From contig QCIJ01000012.1 in NCBI GenBank assembly GCA_003216755.1, positions 1-57,904 on the forward strand: 57,904 bases of DNA. The letters run 5' to 3'. The notes beneath the pieces were generated by a model, which worked only from the letters and a program-made list of their open reading frames with translations, made no database searches and was not told the origin of the DNA. Below are positions 46,431 through 57,534 of the stretch, one piece after another. The position numbers and the translations under genes were made by a program. Position 1 is the stretch's first letter, and every line of letters begins with the position of its first letter. The stretch comes from Prochlorococcus sp. AG-402-K22. GTDB lineage: Bacteria > Cyanobacteriota > Cyanobacteriia > PCC-6307 > Cyanobiaceae.

Positions 46431-47330
46431 TTAGCCTAAAAAAGACTCTATTCTAATTATTGCATCTTTTAGTAGGTTTTTGTTATTAAGCCAAATAGGA
46501 TTATTTTTATTACGAAACCATGTTTTTTGTCGCTTGGAAAATTGGATCGTTTTTGTAGTGGTTAACTCAATTGCCTCGTCAAAAGTTAAATTATTATTTA
46601 AGACATCCTTAGCTTCACGGTAACCAATTGTTCCTAATATTGGCATGTCAGATCCATATTGAGAAATAAGATGTTTAGTCTCTTCAATAATCCCAGAGAA
46701 AAACATATTTTTTGTTCTTTGTAAAATTCTTTCTTTTAAATTATCTCTATCTAATCCAAGCTCTAGTATCTTCCAGTCAGGCGGTTTTTGAACTTTTTGA
46801 GTTGACAAAGGTTTACCTGTTACGTAAAAGACTTCTAAAGCTCTAATAGTTCTAATTTGATCAGCAAAATTTATACTTTTAGTTGATATTGGATCACAGT
46901 TTTTTAAAAGCTCCCAACATTCTCTTTGACCAAGTTTTTCTAATTGTCCTCTCAAATGTTTTTGCGGAGGTACATCTGGCACAAAAAAACCTTTTGTTAT
47001 TGAGTTCATATACAAACCACTTCCTCCAACAAGAAAAGGTAAGTTGTTTTGTTTAATTTCTTTTGTTATTGATTTTTGTGCTATTTCTTGAAATTGTTTT
47101 ACATTAATTGGATTACTAGGCTCTGCAATATCTATTAAAAAATGCTTTATCTTTTTTTGTTGAATCTTAGATGGCTTGGCTGTTCCAATATCCATAGATT
47201 TATAAATTTGTCTTGAATCGATATTGTGTATATGAGTTTTAAAATAATCCGCAATTTCAATAGCTAATTCTGTTTTGCCACTCGCTGTGGGTCCAATTAA
47301 AACTACTATATGAGGCGAATAAGTAGACAT
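46431..47330 (-). CDS. miaA: tRNA dimethylallyltransferase MiaA
   Basis: MiaA adds a dimethylallyl group to N6 of A37 in tRNAs reading codons that start with U. The 299-residue protein has the P-loop [19 protein letters not shown], the [17 protein letters not shown] block, the [16 protein letters not shown] block, and the [19 protein letters not shown] and [11 protein letters not shown] segments near the C-terminus. It is divergent from gyrB and lies 54 bases upstream of infC. Confidence 0.97.
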   Translation of the reverse strand: MSTYSPHIVVLIGPTASGKTELAIEIADYFKTHIHNIDSRQIYKSMDIGTAKPSKIQQKKIKHFLIDIAEPSNPINVKQFQEIAQKSITKEIKQNNLPFLVGGSGLYMNSITKGFFVPDVPPQKHLRGQLEKLGQRECWELLKNCDPISTKSINFADQIRTIRALEVFYVTGKPLSTQKVQKPPDWKILELGLDRDNLKERILQRTKNMFFSGIIEETKHLISQYGSDMPILGTIGYREAKDVLNNNLTFDEAIELTTTKTIQFSKRQKTWFRNKNNPIWLNNKNLLKDAIIRIESFLG

Positions 47331-47360
47331 ATGAATTTCTGAAGAAAAATCTATTTCCTA

Positions 47361-47366
47361 TATAAT
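47361..47366 (+). promoter_or_regulatory. Putative -10 element of gyrB
   Basis: A perfect TATAAT lies in the 151-base region between the miaA and gyrB starts, predicting a gyrB leader of about 110 bases. No clear -35 is seen. Confidence 0.35.
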
Positions 47367-47434
47367 TAAAGAGATTAAATTTTTCATAGACTGCGAGCCT
47401 TTCTCTTATTGCGATGTTAAATTTAATTCAAGAC

Positions 47435-47474
47435 CTTTTAAAGTTAACATTTTAAAAGTTTAATGTTTTTTTTT
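47435..47474 (+). promoter_or_regulatory. Inverted repeat plus T-tract in the gyrB leader
   Basis: CTTTTAAA / TTTAAAAG (8-base arms at 47435-47442 and 47451-47458, 8-base spacer) is followed seven bases later by nine T. It could be a leader attenuator-like hairpin or an operator, or be chance in AT-rich DNA. Confidence 0.3.
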
Positions 47475-47481
47475 ATATTAA

Positions 47482-49775
<2,294 letters not shown>

Positions 49776-49778
49776 ATT

Positions 49779-50147
49779 TTGGATATTACCTCAATAATTA
49801 TTGTTTTATTTGGGAGTACTTTTGGATTGATAATTAGGATGTTTATACAAAATAATTTAAAAATAAATTTAGGTTTCAATATTCAAAATACTTCAATAGT
49901 AAACTTTATTGCATCGTTTTTTTTAGGAATTTTAGTATCATTAAACTTTCTTAATAACAATATATTATTGTTATTTTATATAGGTTTTTTAGGATGTTTT
50001 AGTACATTTTCCTCTTTTATATATCAGTTATTTGTTTTATTTCAAAAGAGGAAATTTATGCGTTTATTTTTTCACTATATAGAGGTAATTTTACTATCTT
50101 TTATTTGCTTTTATTTAGGTTATTGTTTAATGAAAATTTTTAAATGA
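49779..50147 (+). CDS. crcB1: CrcB/Fluc fluoride channel subunit 1
   Basis: The 122-residue protein has four membrane helices and matches the CrcB/Fluc fluoride exporter family. Conserved features are GLIIRMFIQN in helix 1, the Asn of the pore (VNFIASFFLG) in helix 2, and the helix-3 break GFLGCFSTFSSF with its two Phe-box residues. Fluc channels work as antiparallel dimers. The start is TTG at 49779, three bases after the previous stop. The second crcB gene overlaps by four bases. Confidence 0.85.
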   Translation: MDITSIIIVLFGSTFGLIIRMFIQNNLKINLGFNIQNTSIVNFIASFFLGILVSLNFLNNNILLLFYIGFLGCFSTFSSFIYQLFVLFQKRKFMRLFFHYIEVILLSFICFYLGYCLMKIFK

Positions 50148-50473
50148 AGATAAAAAATTGCATCTATATTATCTTAGCTTGTTATGCAGCTACTTTTTTA
50201 AGGCTTCTTATAAATAATAATTTGATTGTTTCAATAATTGGGTCATTGTTTTTTGGCTTTGTTATCGCAAAAAAAATTAGTTATTTGAAAGAAAAAATTA
50301 TTTTAGGCGGTTTTTTTTCTTGCTTTACATCTTTTAGCGGATTTGTATATTTTTTGTACAAAATTTTGAATCAAGGAGATTGGATAAAATTTATAATTTT
50401 TTTTAATTTAATCATCATTTTAAATATTTTCACTATGTATTTCGGGTTCTGGATAAGTAGAAAAATTACTTAG
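50144..50473 (+). CDS. crcB2: CrcB/Fluc fluoride channel subunit 2 (divergent)
   Basis: The 109-residue protein has four predicted membrane helices and the CrcB signature GGFFSCFTSFSGF in helix 3, plus ATFLRLLIN in helix 1. The helix-2 position that is Asn in CrcB1 is Ser here (VSIIGSLFFG). Its ATG overlaps the crcB1 stop as ATGA, so equal coupled synthesis is likely. Tandem CrcB pairs are known to form heterodimers with opposite subunit orientation. It is shorter and more divergent than its neighbour. Confidence 0.78.
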   Translation: MKIKNCIYIILACYAATFLRLLINNNLIVSIIGSLFFGFVIAKKISYLKEKIILGGFFSCFTSFSGFVYFLYKILNQGDWIKFIIFFNLIIILNIFTMYFGFWISRKIT

Positions 50474-50479
50474 ATTTCA

Positions 50480-50485
50480 TATAAT
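50480..50485 (+). promoter_or_regulatory. Putative -10 element of mgtE
   Basis: A perfect TATAAT lies between crcB2 and mgtE, with the mgtE ATG 32 bases downstream. An AAGGGG ribosome-binding site lies about ten bases before that ATG. No clear -35 is seen. Confidence 0.4.
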
Positions 50486-50517
50486 GGTGTTGTTACTTTG
50501 ACAAGGGGATTATATTT

Positions 50518-51924
50518 ATGAATGATAATAATCTTGAAACTGTTACATCCTTATCTTCAGATTTAAGTACTCGAGAAAATATTACTATTCAACTTGAAGA
50601 ATTGTTGGTAGCAGGAAATTATGATGAGGCAAAATTACTTTTAGAACCTTCCCAACCTGTTGATATCGCAGATGCTATTGGCAGCCTTCCATTAATACTG
50701 CAAGCATTAGCCTTTCGATTATTAAAGAAAAATGAGGCAATCGAAGTTTATGAATATTTAGATCCAATAGTTCAACAAACTTTACTGGACAGACTTCGTT
50801 CAGGAGAAGTTTTAGAAATTGTTGAGAAAATGTCTCCTGATGATCGAGTTCAACTCTTTGACGAATTACCAGCAAAAGTTGTACGAAAATTTTTGTCTGC
50901 TCTTAGTCCTGGAGAAAGGAAAGTTACAGCTGAATTACTTGGATATGAGCCAGAAACTGCTGGAAGATTAATGACAACTGAATTTATAGATCTTAAAGAA
51001 ATGCAGACGGCTGCTGAGGCTCTTTCTTTAGTCAGAAAAAGAGCTCCATTTACAGAAACTATTTATAGCTTATACGTTACCGATAAAGAGAGACATTTAA
51101 CTGGTATTCTTTCATTGAGAGATCTTGTAACTGCAGATCCATCTAAACCAATTGGAGATGTAATGACAAAAGATGTAGTTAATATTTCTACTAACACTAA
51201 TCAAGAAGAGGTCGCAAGAGCAATACAAAGATATGATTTTTTAGCGCTCCCAGTTGTTGATAAAGAAAAAAGACTTGTCGGGATAGTGACTGTTGATGAT
51301 TTAATTGATGTCATAGAGCAAGAAGCAACAAGAGATATATATGCAGCAGGGGCAGTTCAGCCTGGAGATGAAGATGATTATTTTCAAAGTAGTTTGTTCA
51401 CAATAGCTCGACGAAGAATTTTATGGTTGTTAATTTTGGTATTGGCAAATGGTTTGACGACTAAAGTCATAGCTATGAATGATCAAATTTTAAAAGAAAT
51501 AGTTTTGTTAGCTGCTTTTATTCCGTTGCTAATAGGTACTGGAGGCAATGTTGGTGCTCAAAGTTCAACTGTTGTCATTAGGGGTTTAAGTACCCAAAAA
51601 TTGAAGTCTCTCGGCGCAATTAAGGCAGTAGTTAAGGAGGCAATAACAGGAGCTCTTTTAGGTGTTTTGATGATGCTGGTAGTATTCCCCTTCGCATGGT
51701 GGCAAGGAGAAGGTCCTTTAATAGCCTCAGCGGTAGGAATAAGTTTAATATCCATAACTACTTTAGCTGCTACAACCGGTGCTATTCTCCCTTTGTTATT
51801 TGACAAAATGAGATTGGACCCAGCTTTAATGTCCTCACCCTTCATAACAACTGTCACTGATATTGCAGGTGTATTTATTTATTTAAATACTGCGAAATGG
51901 TTATTAAGCTCTTCATTAACCTAA
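50518..51924 (+). CDS. mgtE: Magnesium transporter MgtE
   Basis: MgtE is a Mg2+-gated Mg2+ channel. The 468-residue protein has the N-terminal superhelical domain (about residues 20-140, with SPDDRVQLFDELPAKVVRKF), two CBS domains (about 150-270, with KDVVNISTNTNQEEVARAIQ and LVGIVTVDDLIDVI), the plug helix, and a five-helix membrane domain. Pore motifs include LLIGTGGNVGAQSSTVVIRG and, in the last helices, DPALMSSPFITTVTDIAGV. It has its own candidate promoter and strong Shine-Dalgarno sequence. Confidence 0.96.
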   Translation: MNDNNLETVTSLSSDLSTRENITIQLEELLVAGNYDEAKLLLEPSQPVDIADAIGSLPLILQALAFRLLKKNEAIEVYEYLDPIVQQTLLDRLRSGEVLEIVEKMSPDDRVQLFDELPAKVVRKFLSALSPGERKVTAELLGYEPETAGRLMTTEFIDLKEMQTAAEALSLVRKRAPFTETIYSLYVTDKERHLTGILSLRDLVTADPSKPIGDVMTKDVVNISTNTNQEEVARAIQRYDFLALPVVDKEKRLVGIVTVDDLIDVIEQEATRDIYAAGAVQPGDEDDYFQSSLFTIARRRILWLLILVLANGLTTKVIAMNDQILKEIVLLAAFIPLLIGTGGNVGAQSSTVVIRGLSTQKLKSLGAIKAVVKEAITGALLGVLMMLVVFPFAWWQGEGPLIASAVGISLISITTLAATTGAILPLLFDKMRLDPALMSSPFITTVTDIAGVFIYLNTAKWLLSSSLT

Positions 51925-51998
51925 AATTAAATAGGTATTTATTCTCATTTTTGTAAATTTGTGGATTTTTTTGTTTAACTTTACATTTCTTAATGGTA

Positions 51999-52013
51999 TT
52001 GTTTACAAAACAA
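51999..52013. promoter_or_regulatory. Perfect inverted repeat before the sigma factor gene
   Basis: TTGTTT-ACA-AAACAA (6-base arms, 3-base centre) lies just upstream of the preferred sigma factor start at 52026. It would be inside the gene if the ATG at 51993 is used. A similar repeat lies at 29860-29874. Confidence 0.35.
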
Positions 52014-52025
52014 CATTTAATTTTC

Positions 52026-53027
52026 ATGTCTTCTGAAACAATAAGTGAGAATAAATTAGCGTCTATTACAAGTTTAAAAATTAGTAATGATGTTGATTTA
52101 GTTCGATCATATTTGAGAGATATAGGAAGAGTACCTTTACTATCTCATGAGCAAGAAATCACTCTTGGCAGACAGGTACAAGAATATATGCAAGTTGAGA
52201 AAGCAGAATTAGAGATAATTGAATTAACTGGTGATAAGCCAAGTATTGAAGAGCTGTCAAAAAAGTTGAATCTTTCTGTTTCCCAAATTAAAAAAAGGTT
52301 AAGAGCTGGACAGCGCGCTAAAGAGAGAATGGTTGCAGCAAATTTGAGATTAGTAGTAAGTGTTGCAAAAAAATATACTAAAAGAAATATGGAATTATTA
52401 GATTTAATTCAGGAGGGGACTATAGGACTTGTAAGGGGTGTCGAAAAATTTGATCCAGCTAGAGGCTACAAGTTTTCAACATATGCATACTGGTGGATTA
52501 GACAAGGTATTACTAGGGCAATAGCCGAAAAGAGTAGGGCAATAAGGTTACCTATTCATATAACCGAAATGTTGAATAAGTTAAAAAAAGGGCAAAGAGA
52601 ATTAAGCCAAGAAATGTCTAGAACCCCAACAGTAAGTGAACTTGCGAAATATGTAGAACTTCCTGAAGAGGATGTTAAGGATTTGATGTGTAAAGCTGGA
52701 CAGCCAGTTAGTCTTGAAACAAAAGTTGGTGACGGTGAAGATACTGTTTTACTGGATTTACTAGCAGGTGGTGAAGATTTACCAGACGAACAAATAGAGA
52801 TGGATTGTATGAGAGGTGATCTACATTCTCTTTTGCATCAATTGCCAGATTTGCAATGTAGAGTTTTAAGAATGCGATATGGGATGGATGGTGATGAGCC
52901 TATGTCTCTTACAGGTATAGGAAGAGTACTAGGTATAAGTAGGGATAGAGTAAGAAACTTAGAAAGAGACGGTTTAAGAGGATTGAGAAGACTTAGTGAT
53001 AATGTAGAAGCCTATTTTGTTTCTTGA
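52026..53027 (+). CDS. RNA polymerase sigma factor, group 2 sigma-70
   Basis: The protein has the sigma-70 core: region 1.2 (DLVRSYLRDIGRVPLLSHEQ), region 2 (NLRLVVSVAKKYTKRNMELL, then GYKFSTYAYWWIRQGITRAI), region 3 and region 4 (MRYGMDGDEPMSLTGIGRVL, then SRDRVRNLERDGLRGLRRL). It lacks the long acidic N-terminus of a primary sigma factor and is about 333 residues, so it is a group 2 (non-essential) sigma factor. I prefer the ATG at 52026 (MSSETISENK) because the 11 extra residues from an upstream ATG at 51993 are atypical. Its end overlaps the convergent hydrolase gene by 16 bases. Confidence 0.93.
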   Translation: MSSETISENKLASITSLKISNDVDLVRSYLRDIGRVPLLSHEQEITLGRQVQEYMQVEKAELEIIELTGDKPSIEELSKKLNLSVSQIKKRLRAGQRAKERMVAANLRLVVSVAKKYTKRNMELLDLIQEGTIGLVRGVEKFDPARGYKFSTYAYWWIRQGITRAIAEKSRAIRLPIHITEMLNKLKKGQRELSQEMSRTPTVSELAKYVELPEEDVKDLMCKAGQPVSLETKVGDGEDTVLLDLLAGGEDLPDEQIEMDCMRGDLHSLLHQLPDLQCRVLRMRYGMDGDEPMSLTGIGRVLGISRDRVRNLERDGLRGLRRLSDNVEAYFVS

Positions 53028-53926
53028 AGAAATTCACATATTAACCGATTAGTTTCTTCAGGTTCTTCATCATGCGGGCAATGACCTGCGCCTTTTATAA
53101 TATCAAGTCTTTTTATGTTGTTGAATTTTTTCTTCCATTCTTTTGCTTCACTTAAAGATTCCCAAGGATCTTTTTCTCCCCAAATCAATTGGATTGGAAC
53201 ATTAACCCTATCGAAAAGTTCTGTAGCAAGATAGTCATTAAATAGGTTAATAAAACCCCGAAATGCTTCTTTAGAATTTTTCCTTTTAGAGGGTTCATAA
53301 AGTATTTCAATTAATTCTTGATCAATATTTTTTCCTGAGGGATAAGCTTGTTCAAGTATTTTCTTTATAACTTTTGGATTAGCAGCTCTTTTGAAAAGTG
53401 TATTGCTTATTAATCTTTGCCTGACTAACGTTTTTAATACTGGTCTCATCAAATTCATCAAGATATCACTTTTTTTTAAGCGTTTATCATCCATAGTTCT
53501 TTGAGCACAATCAATCAAAATGACACCTTTACATTCATCTTGGAGCATTTCAGCAGCTTTCAACGCAATTACACCACCAATTGAGTTTCCTACCAAGTAA
53601 ACAGGAGATTTTATTACCTCTGAGCAAAAAGTTGATATTTGATTACTCCATACATCAAAAGAATATTTAATAGAATTTTTTTTAATAGGTTCATAATTTA
53701 ATAATGCGCTAGGCTGACTACTTTCCCCGAAACCGAGTAAATCAATTGCGTAGCAATTAAAAACTTTGCTAAGAAAATCTTGATTATGTCTCCAATGTTT
53801 TTTTGAAGCCCCAAATCCATGGACTAGTAGAATATTTACATCATTATCGCAAGTAGATTTTTTTGATAAGGACCATGAAATCTGCCAATTTTTCCATTCC
53901 CAAATTTCAGATTTTTTAAAAGACAC
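53012..53926 (-). CDS. Alpha/beta hydrolase
   Basis: The 304-residue protein is an alpha/beta-hydrolase-fold enzyme. The oxyanion region is in LLVHGFGASKKHWRHN. The nucleophile Ser is at about 115 (LVGNSIGGVIALKAAE). The acid is probably in LIWGEKDPWESL and the catalytic His is in IKGAGHCPHDEEPEE. A cap region of about 80 residues follows the nucleophile. The substrate is unknown; cyanobacterial relatives include chlorophyll- and lipid-related hydrolases. The start is GTG. It overlaps the sigma factor tail to tail. Confidence 0.85.
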   Translation of the reverse strand: MSFKKSEIWEWKNWQISWSLSKKSTCDNDVNILLVHGFGASKKHWRHNQDFLSKVFNCYAIDLLGFGESSQPSALLNYEPIKKNSIKYSFDVWSNQISTFCSEVIKSPVYLVGNSIGGVIALKAAEMLQDECKGVILIDCAQRTMDDKRLKKSDILMNLMRPVLKTLVRQRLISNTLFKRAANPKVIKKILEQAYPSGKNIDQELIEILYEPSKRKNSKEAFRGFINLFNDYLATELFDRVNVPIQLIWGEKDPWESLSEAKEWKKKFNNIKRLDIIKGAGHCPHDEEPEETNRLICEFLQETK

Positions 53927-54016
53927 TATTAATAAGTTATTAATTAAACTTTAATTCAAAAAAAAATTATTCGTTTTTGATTAATTATTCTTAGGGAAGA
54001 AAAACAGTTTGATTTC

Positions 54017-55015
54017 ATGAAAAAGACAAAGGTCGTATGCATTGGAGAGGCTTTAATAGACAGGATTAGGAATAAGTCAAATCAAGGATTTAAAGATTTT
54101 CTGGGAGGTGCACCTGCAAATGTTGCATCTGCATTGAGAAAATTGAAAATTGATTCAATATTTATTGGAAGTTTGGGAAGTGATGACTTTGGAAAAAAAA
54201 TTATTGAGCAATTTAATGAATTGGAGGTAAATTTAGATTTCTTGCAATTAAATAATGATTCATCTACTCGCGTAGTTAATGTAGACAGAGATCAATATGG
54301 AGATCGTTTTTTTTCAGGATTTGAACCAAGCCTTCATTCATACTTTGCTGACGAAGCTCTAAGTATGAAATTAATCGAAAAAGAACTTCTAAATTTGGAG
54401 AAATGTTTTTTAAGAACACAATATTTAGTTACAGGAACCAATGTATTATCATCACCAATTTCTTCGGAGACTATTTTTTTTCTTTTAGAACAGGCAAAAA
54501 AATCTGAAGTTAAAATAGTAATTGATTTGAATTGGAGGGAGATTTTTTGGGATTATTCAAATTTCGCATCGGACACTAGTAAGAAAGCCAGGATAAACCT
54601 AATTAAAAACTTTATAGATCATGCACATGTTATAAAGCTTGCTAAAGAAGAAGCGACTTTGTTTTTTGCGCTTGAAAATCCTTTGTTAATATCTCAACAA
54701 ATGTCAAAAAGACCAGATGTAATAATTACCGATGGAGAAAACCCTGTTTCATGGTATATAAACGGATTCCAGGGGAATACTAAAATCCCTAAATCACAAG
54801 CAATTGTAGATACTACTGGTGCAGGCGATGCATTTTTAGCTGGCTTAATTTCACAATTTATTTCTTTTGGATATCCTACAGGCGAATTAGAAATCCAGGC
54901 TTGTGTTAGCTTTGCAAATGCTTGTGGATTATTAACCTGTCAAGGGGAAGGGGCTATTGAACCACAGCCAAATTATGAAAAGGTTAGTAAATTTTTAGGG
55001 TCCCTTATCTCATAG
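54017..55015 (+). CDS. PfkB-family sugar kinase, probable fructokinase
   Basis: The 332-residue protein is a ribokinase/PfkB kinase. It starts VVCIGEALIDRIRNK, carries the N-terminal signature FLGGAPANVASALRKL, and has the C-terminal signature VDTTGAGDAFLAGL with the catalytic Asp at about residue 271. The GGAPANVA pattern and overall look are closest to fructokinases, but adenosine or other sugar kinases are not excluded. The last 43 bases overlap the end of the convergent tsaE gene. Confidence 0.85.
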   Translation: MKKTKVVCIGEALIDRIRNKSNQGFKDFLGGAPANVASALRKLKIDSIFIGSLGSDDFGKKIIEQFNELEVNLDFLQLNNDSSTRVVNVDRDQYGDRFFSGFEPSLHSYFADEALSMKLIEKELLNLEKCFLRTQYLVTGTNVLSSPISSETIFFLLEQAKKSEVKIVIDLNWREIFWDYSNFASDTSKKARINLIKNFIDHAHVIKLAKEEATLFFALENPLLISQQMSKRPDVIITDGENPVSWYINGFQGNTKIPKSQAIVDTTGAGDAFLAGLISQFISFGYPTGELEIQACVSFANACGLLTCQGEGAIEPQPNYEKVSKFLGSLIS

Positions 55016-55422
55016 TTTCTTCCACAATTTTTGGCGTAACTAATTTCTATTTTCCAGAAATTTTCAATAACTGGTTCCACTAATTCTGGCCATTCAATAA
55101 CTAGAATAGCTTGACTTTGTAATGCCTCTTCCTCTTCAGAAAAAAAAAATTCTTTTGCTGAAGAAATATTTTCTAACCTGTATAAATCAATATGAAATAG
55201 TGGAATTTTCCCGGAGTAATAGTGATGCGATAAAGCAAATGTAGGACTTGTAATATCCTCAGAGATAGATAGCCCTTTTGCAATTCCTTGTACTAATGAA
55301 GTTTTTCCTGCCCCAATGGGACCCTTTAATAAAACAATTGATTGTGGATTTAATTTATGTGAGATTTTTTCCCCTAAATTTAAAGTCTCTTTTAAATTCT
55401 CAATAAACACAAAATTAATCAA
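54973..55422 (-). CDS. tsaE: tRNA threonylcarbamoyladenosine biosynthesis protein TsaE
   Basis: TsaE is the ATPase that works with TsaB and TsaD in making t6A37 of ANN-reading tRNAs. The 149-residue protein has the P-loop LLKGPIGAGKTSLVQGIAKG (Lys40), the SPTFALSHHYYSGKIPLFHI block and the IDLYRLE motif, then VIEWPELVE. The start is TTG at 55420-55422, with an in-frame GTG four codons later; no in-frame ATG is available nearby. It is divergent from ahcY and overlaps pfkB at its 3' end by 43 bases. Confidence 0.94.
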   Translation of the reverse strand: MINFVFIENLKETLNLGEKISHKLNPQSIVLLKGPIGAGKTSLVQGIAKGLSISEDITSPTFALSHHYYSGKIPLFHIDLYRLENISSAKEFFFSEEEEALQSQAILVIEWPELVEPVIENFWKIEISYAKNCGRNYEIRDPKNLLTFS

Positions 55423-55459
55423 AAATCATTTATAGTTTAGTAAATAAATTATTCTAATT

Positions 55460-56878
55460 ATGGTAATTGCAAATTCAGTTAAAACTTCTATACCCAATTA
55501 TGTAATTTCAGATATTTCTTTATCTAATTTTGGTCGTAAAGAAATAAATATCGCAGAAACTGAAATGCCTGGATTGATGGCACTTAGAAGTAAATATCAA
55601 TCTGAAAAGCCACTTAAAGGAGCAAAAATAGCTGGAAGTCTTCATATGACAATTCAGACAGCAGTATTAATAGAAACTCTTGTTGAACTAGGTGCAAAAG
55701 TTAAATGGGCTTCATGCAATATTTTTTCAACTCAAGATCATGCGGCTGCAGCTATTGCAGATCAAGGAATCCCTGTTTTCGCAAAAAAAGGTGAGACTCT
55801 CGATGAATATTGGCAGTACACCCACTATATCCTTGATTGGGGTTCAGATTCTCCAAATATGATTCTTGATGACGGAGGGGATGCAACTGGCCTATTGATA
55901 CTTGGTAGTAAAGCAGAAAAAGATTTGTCTGTTTTAGATAACCCTAGTAATGAAGAAGAGATTGCTTTATTTAATTCTATTAAATCAAAGTTGCAAGCTG
56001 ATGGCAGCTTTTACTCTAGAATCAAGAGTAATATCATAGGCGTCACAGAAGAAACTACTACGGGTGTTGCAAGACTTTATCAACTTCAAAAGCAAAATGC
56101 TTTACCTTTTCCTGCTATTAACGTTAATGATTCAGTAACAAAAAGCAAATTTGATAACTTGTATGGTTGTAGAGAATCTCTAGTTGATAGCATAAAGCGT
56201 GCGACAGATGTGATGATTGCTGGGAAAGTTGCTTTAGTAATGGGTTTTGGTGATGTAGGTAAGGGTTCAGCACAATCTTTGAGAGGACTTGGTGCAATCG
56301 TAAAAGTTGCTGAAGTTGATCCAATTTGTGCTCTTCAGGCAGCAATGGAAGGCTATAGCGTGGTTACCATTGAAGATGTTGTCGAAGAAATAGATATATT
56401 TGTTACGGCAACTGGAAACTATAAGGTGATAATCCATGAACATCTTATCAAAATGAAGGATGAGGCCATAGTCTGTAATATCGGTCATTTCGATAATGAA
56501 ATTGATGTAGCTTCATTAAAAGATTATCCATGGGAAAATATTAAGCCGCAGGTTGATCACATAACTCTACCGAGTGGGAACAAGATTATTCTTTTAGCTG
56601 AAGGTAGATTAGTCAACTTAGGCTGTGCCACTGGACATCCAAGTTTTGTTATGAGTAATTCTTTTACAAATCAAGTATTAGCTCAAATTGAACTTTTCAA
56701 TAAGTCAGAGCAATACTCCAAAGAGGTTTACGTTTTACCAAAACATTTAGATGAAATGGTAGCTAGATTACATCTAGATAAAATTGGTGCAAAATTAACA
56801 AAATTAACTAAAGAACAAGCCGAATATATTAATGTTTCTGTTGAAGGTCCTTATAAACCAGAACTTTATAGATACTAA
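55460..56878 (+). CDS. ahcY: Adenosylhomocysteinase
   Basis: AhcY hydrolyses S-adenosylhomocysteine to adenosine and homocysteine, clearing the inhibitor of methyltransferases. The 472-residue protein has substrate-domain motifs [37 protein letters not shown] and ILDDGGDAT. The NAD-binding domain has [20 protein letters not shown] and a C-terminal Lys/Tyr end ([10 protein letters not shown]). The segment between the two is longer than in E. coli-like bacteria lacking the enzyme's homologue, and is as usual for cyanobacteria. The DedA-family gene starts two bases after its stop. Confidence 0.97.
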   Translation: MVIANSVKTSIPNYVISDISLSNFGRKEINIAETEMPGLMALRSKYQSEKPLKGAKIAGSLHMTIQTAVLIETLVELGAKVKWASCNIFSTQDHAAAAIADQGIPVFAKKGETLDEYWQYTHYILDWGSDSPNMILDDGGDATGLLILGSKAEKDLSVLDNPSNEEEIALFNSIKSKLQADGSFYSRIKSNIIGVTEETTTGVARLYQLQKQNALPFPAINVNDSVTKSKFDNLYGCRESLVDSIKRATDVMIAGKVALVMGFGDVGKGSAQSLRGLGAIVKVAEVDPICALQAAMEGYSVVTIEDVVEEIDIFVTATGNYKVIIHEHLIKMKDEAIVCNIGHFDNEIDVASLKDYPWENIKPQVDHITLPSGNKIILLAEGRLVNLGCATGHPSFVMSNSFTNQVLAQIELFNKSEQYSKEVYVLPKHLDEMVARLHLDKIGAKLTKLTKEQAEYINVSVEGPYKPELYRY

Positions 56879-56880
56879 GT

Positions 56881-57531
56881 TTGAGTTTAATTTTTGTAAA
56901 TATTCTTACTTCAATTCCTGACTATATTAGTTTGGCGGTCGAAAAGAATTCAACAATTGCATACCTTACTATATGTTTGGCTATGTTTTTAGAAAATATA
57001 ATTCCCCCAATCCCATCAGAAATAATAATGCCCTTGGGAGGATTTTTTGTATACCAACAAAAATTAAATTTCTATATTTTAGTTTTTTGGGGTTTATTTG
57101 GAACTATACTCGGAGCATTGCCTTGGTATTACTTAGGCAGATTAGTAAATCAAAAAAGACTTTCCAATTTTCTAGATAAAAAAGGAAAATATTTAGGAAT
57201 TTCTTCCAATGACTTAGTTAAAAGTAGAAAGTGGTTTGACAAATATGGCGTATCTTTGGTTTTTTGGGGCAGATTAGTACCAGGTATAAGAACCTTAATA
57301 TCAGTTCCAGCTGGCATAGAACTTATGCCATTCGGAAAATTTTTGATTTGGACCACATTTGGTAGCTTTATATGGGTTGCCCTTCTTACTTATGCAGGCT
57401 ATTTATTTGGTGAAAATTATCAAATCATTGAAACTTATTTAGATCAAATAAAATATGTTGTGAAACCAATTTTAATTTTGATTTTCTTATATTTTTTAAT
57501 AAAAATACTTATTAGATTTATTAAAAATTAG
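56881..57531 (+). CDS. DedA/SNARE-associated family membrane protein
   Basis: The 216-residue protein has the DedA-family motifs: FLENIIPPIPSEIIMPLGGF near the N-terminus, the G-x-x-x-G segment in LFGTILGALPWYYLGRLVN, and the conserved WGRLVPGIRTLISVPAGIE. Hydrophobic segments at about 30-50, 58-83, 145-170 and 185-212 are membrane helices. DedA proteins are linked to lipid scrambling or undecaprenyl-phosphate recycling and to proton homeostasis. The start is TTG, two bases after the ahcY stop. It is convergent with ssb, three bases apart. Confidence 0.9.
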   Translation: MSLIFVNILTSIPDYISLAVEKNSTIAYLTICLAMFLENIIPPIPSEIIMPLGGFFVYQQKLNFYILVFWGLFGTILGALPWYYLGRLVNQKRLSNFLDKKGKYLGISSNDLVKSRKWFDKYGVSLVFWGRLVPGIRTLISVPAGIELMPFGKFLIWTTFGSFIWVALLTYAGYLFGENYQIIETYLDQIKYVVKPILILIFLYFLIKILIRFIKN

Positions 57532-57534
57532 CCC

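Noticed and set aside
46419..46434. Near-palindrome overlapping the miaA stop as a terminator
   Set aside because: The stem contains a G-T pair and no T-run follows on the minus strand.
51558..51857. Minus-strand ORF of 99 codons inside mgtE
   Set aside because: It is fully antisense to the membrane domain of mgtE and has no independent coding features.
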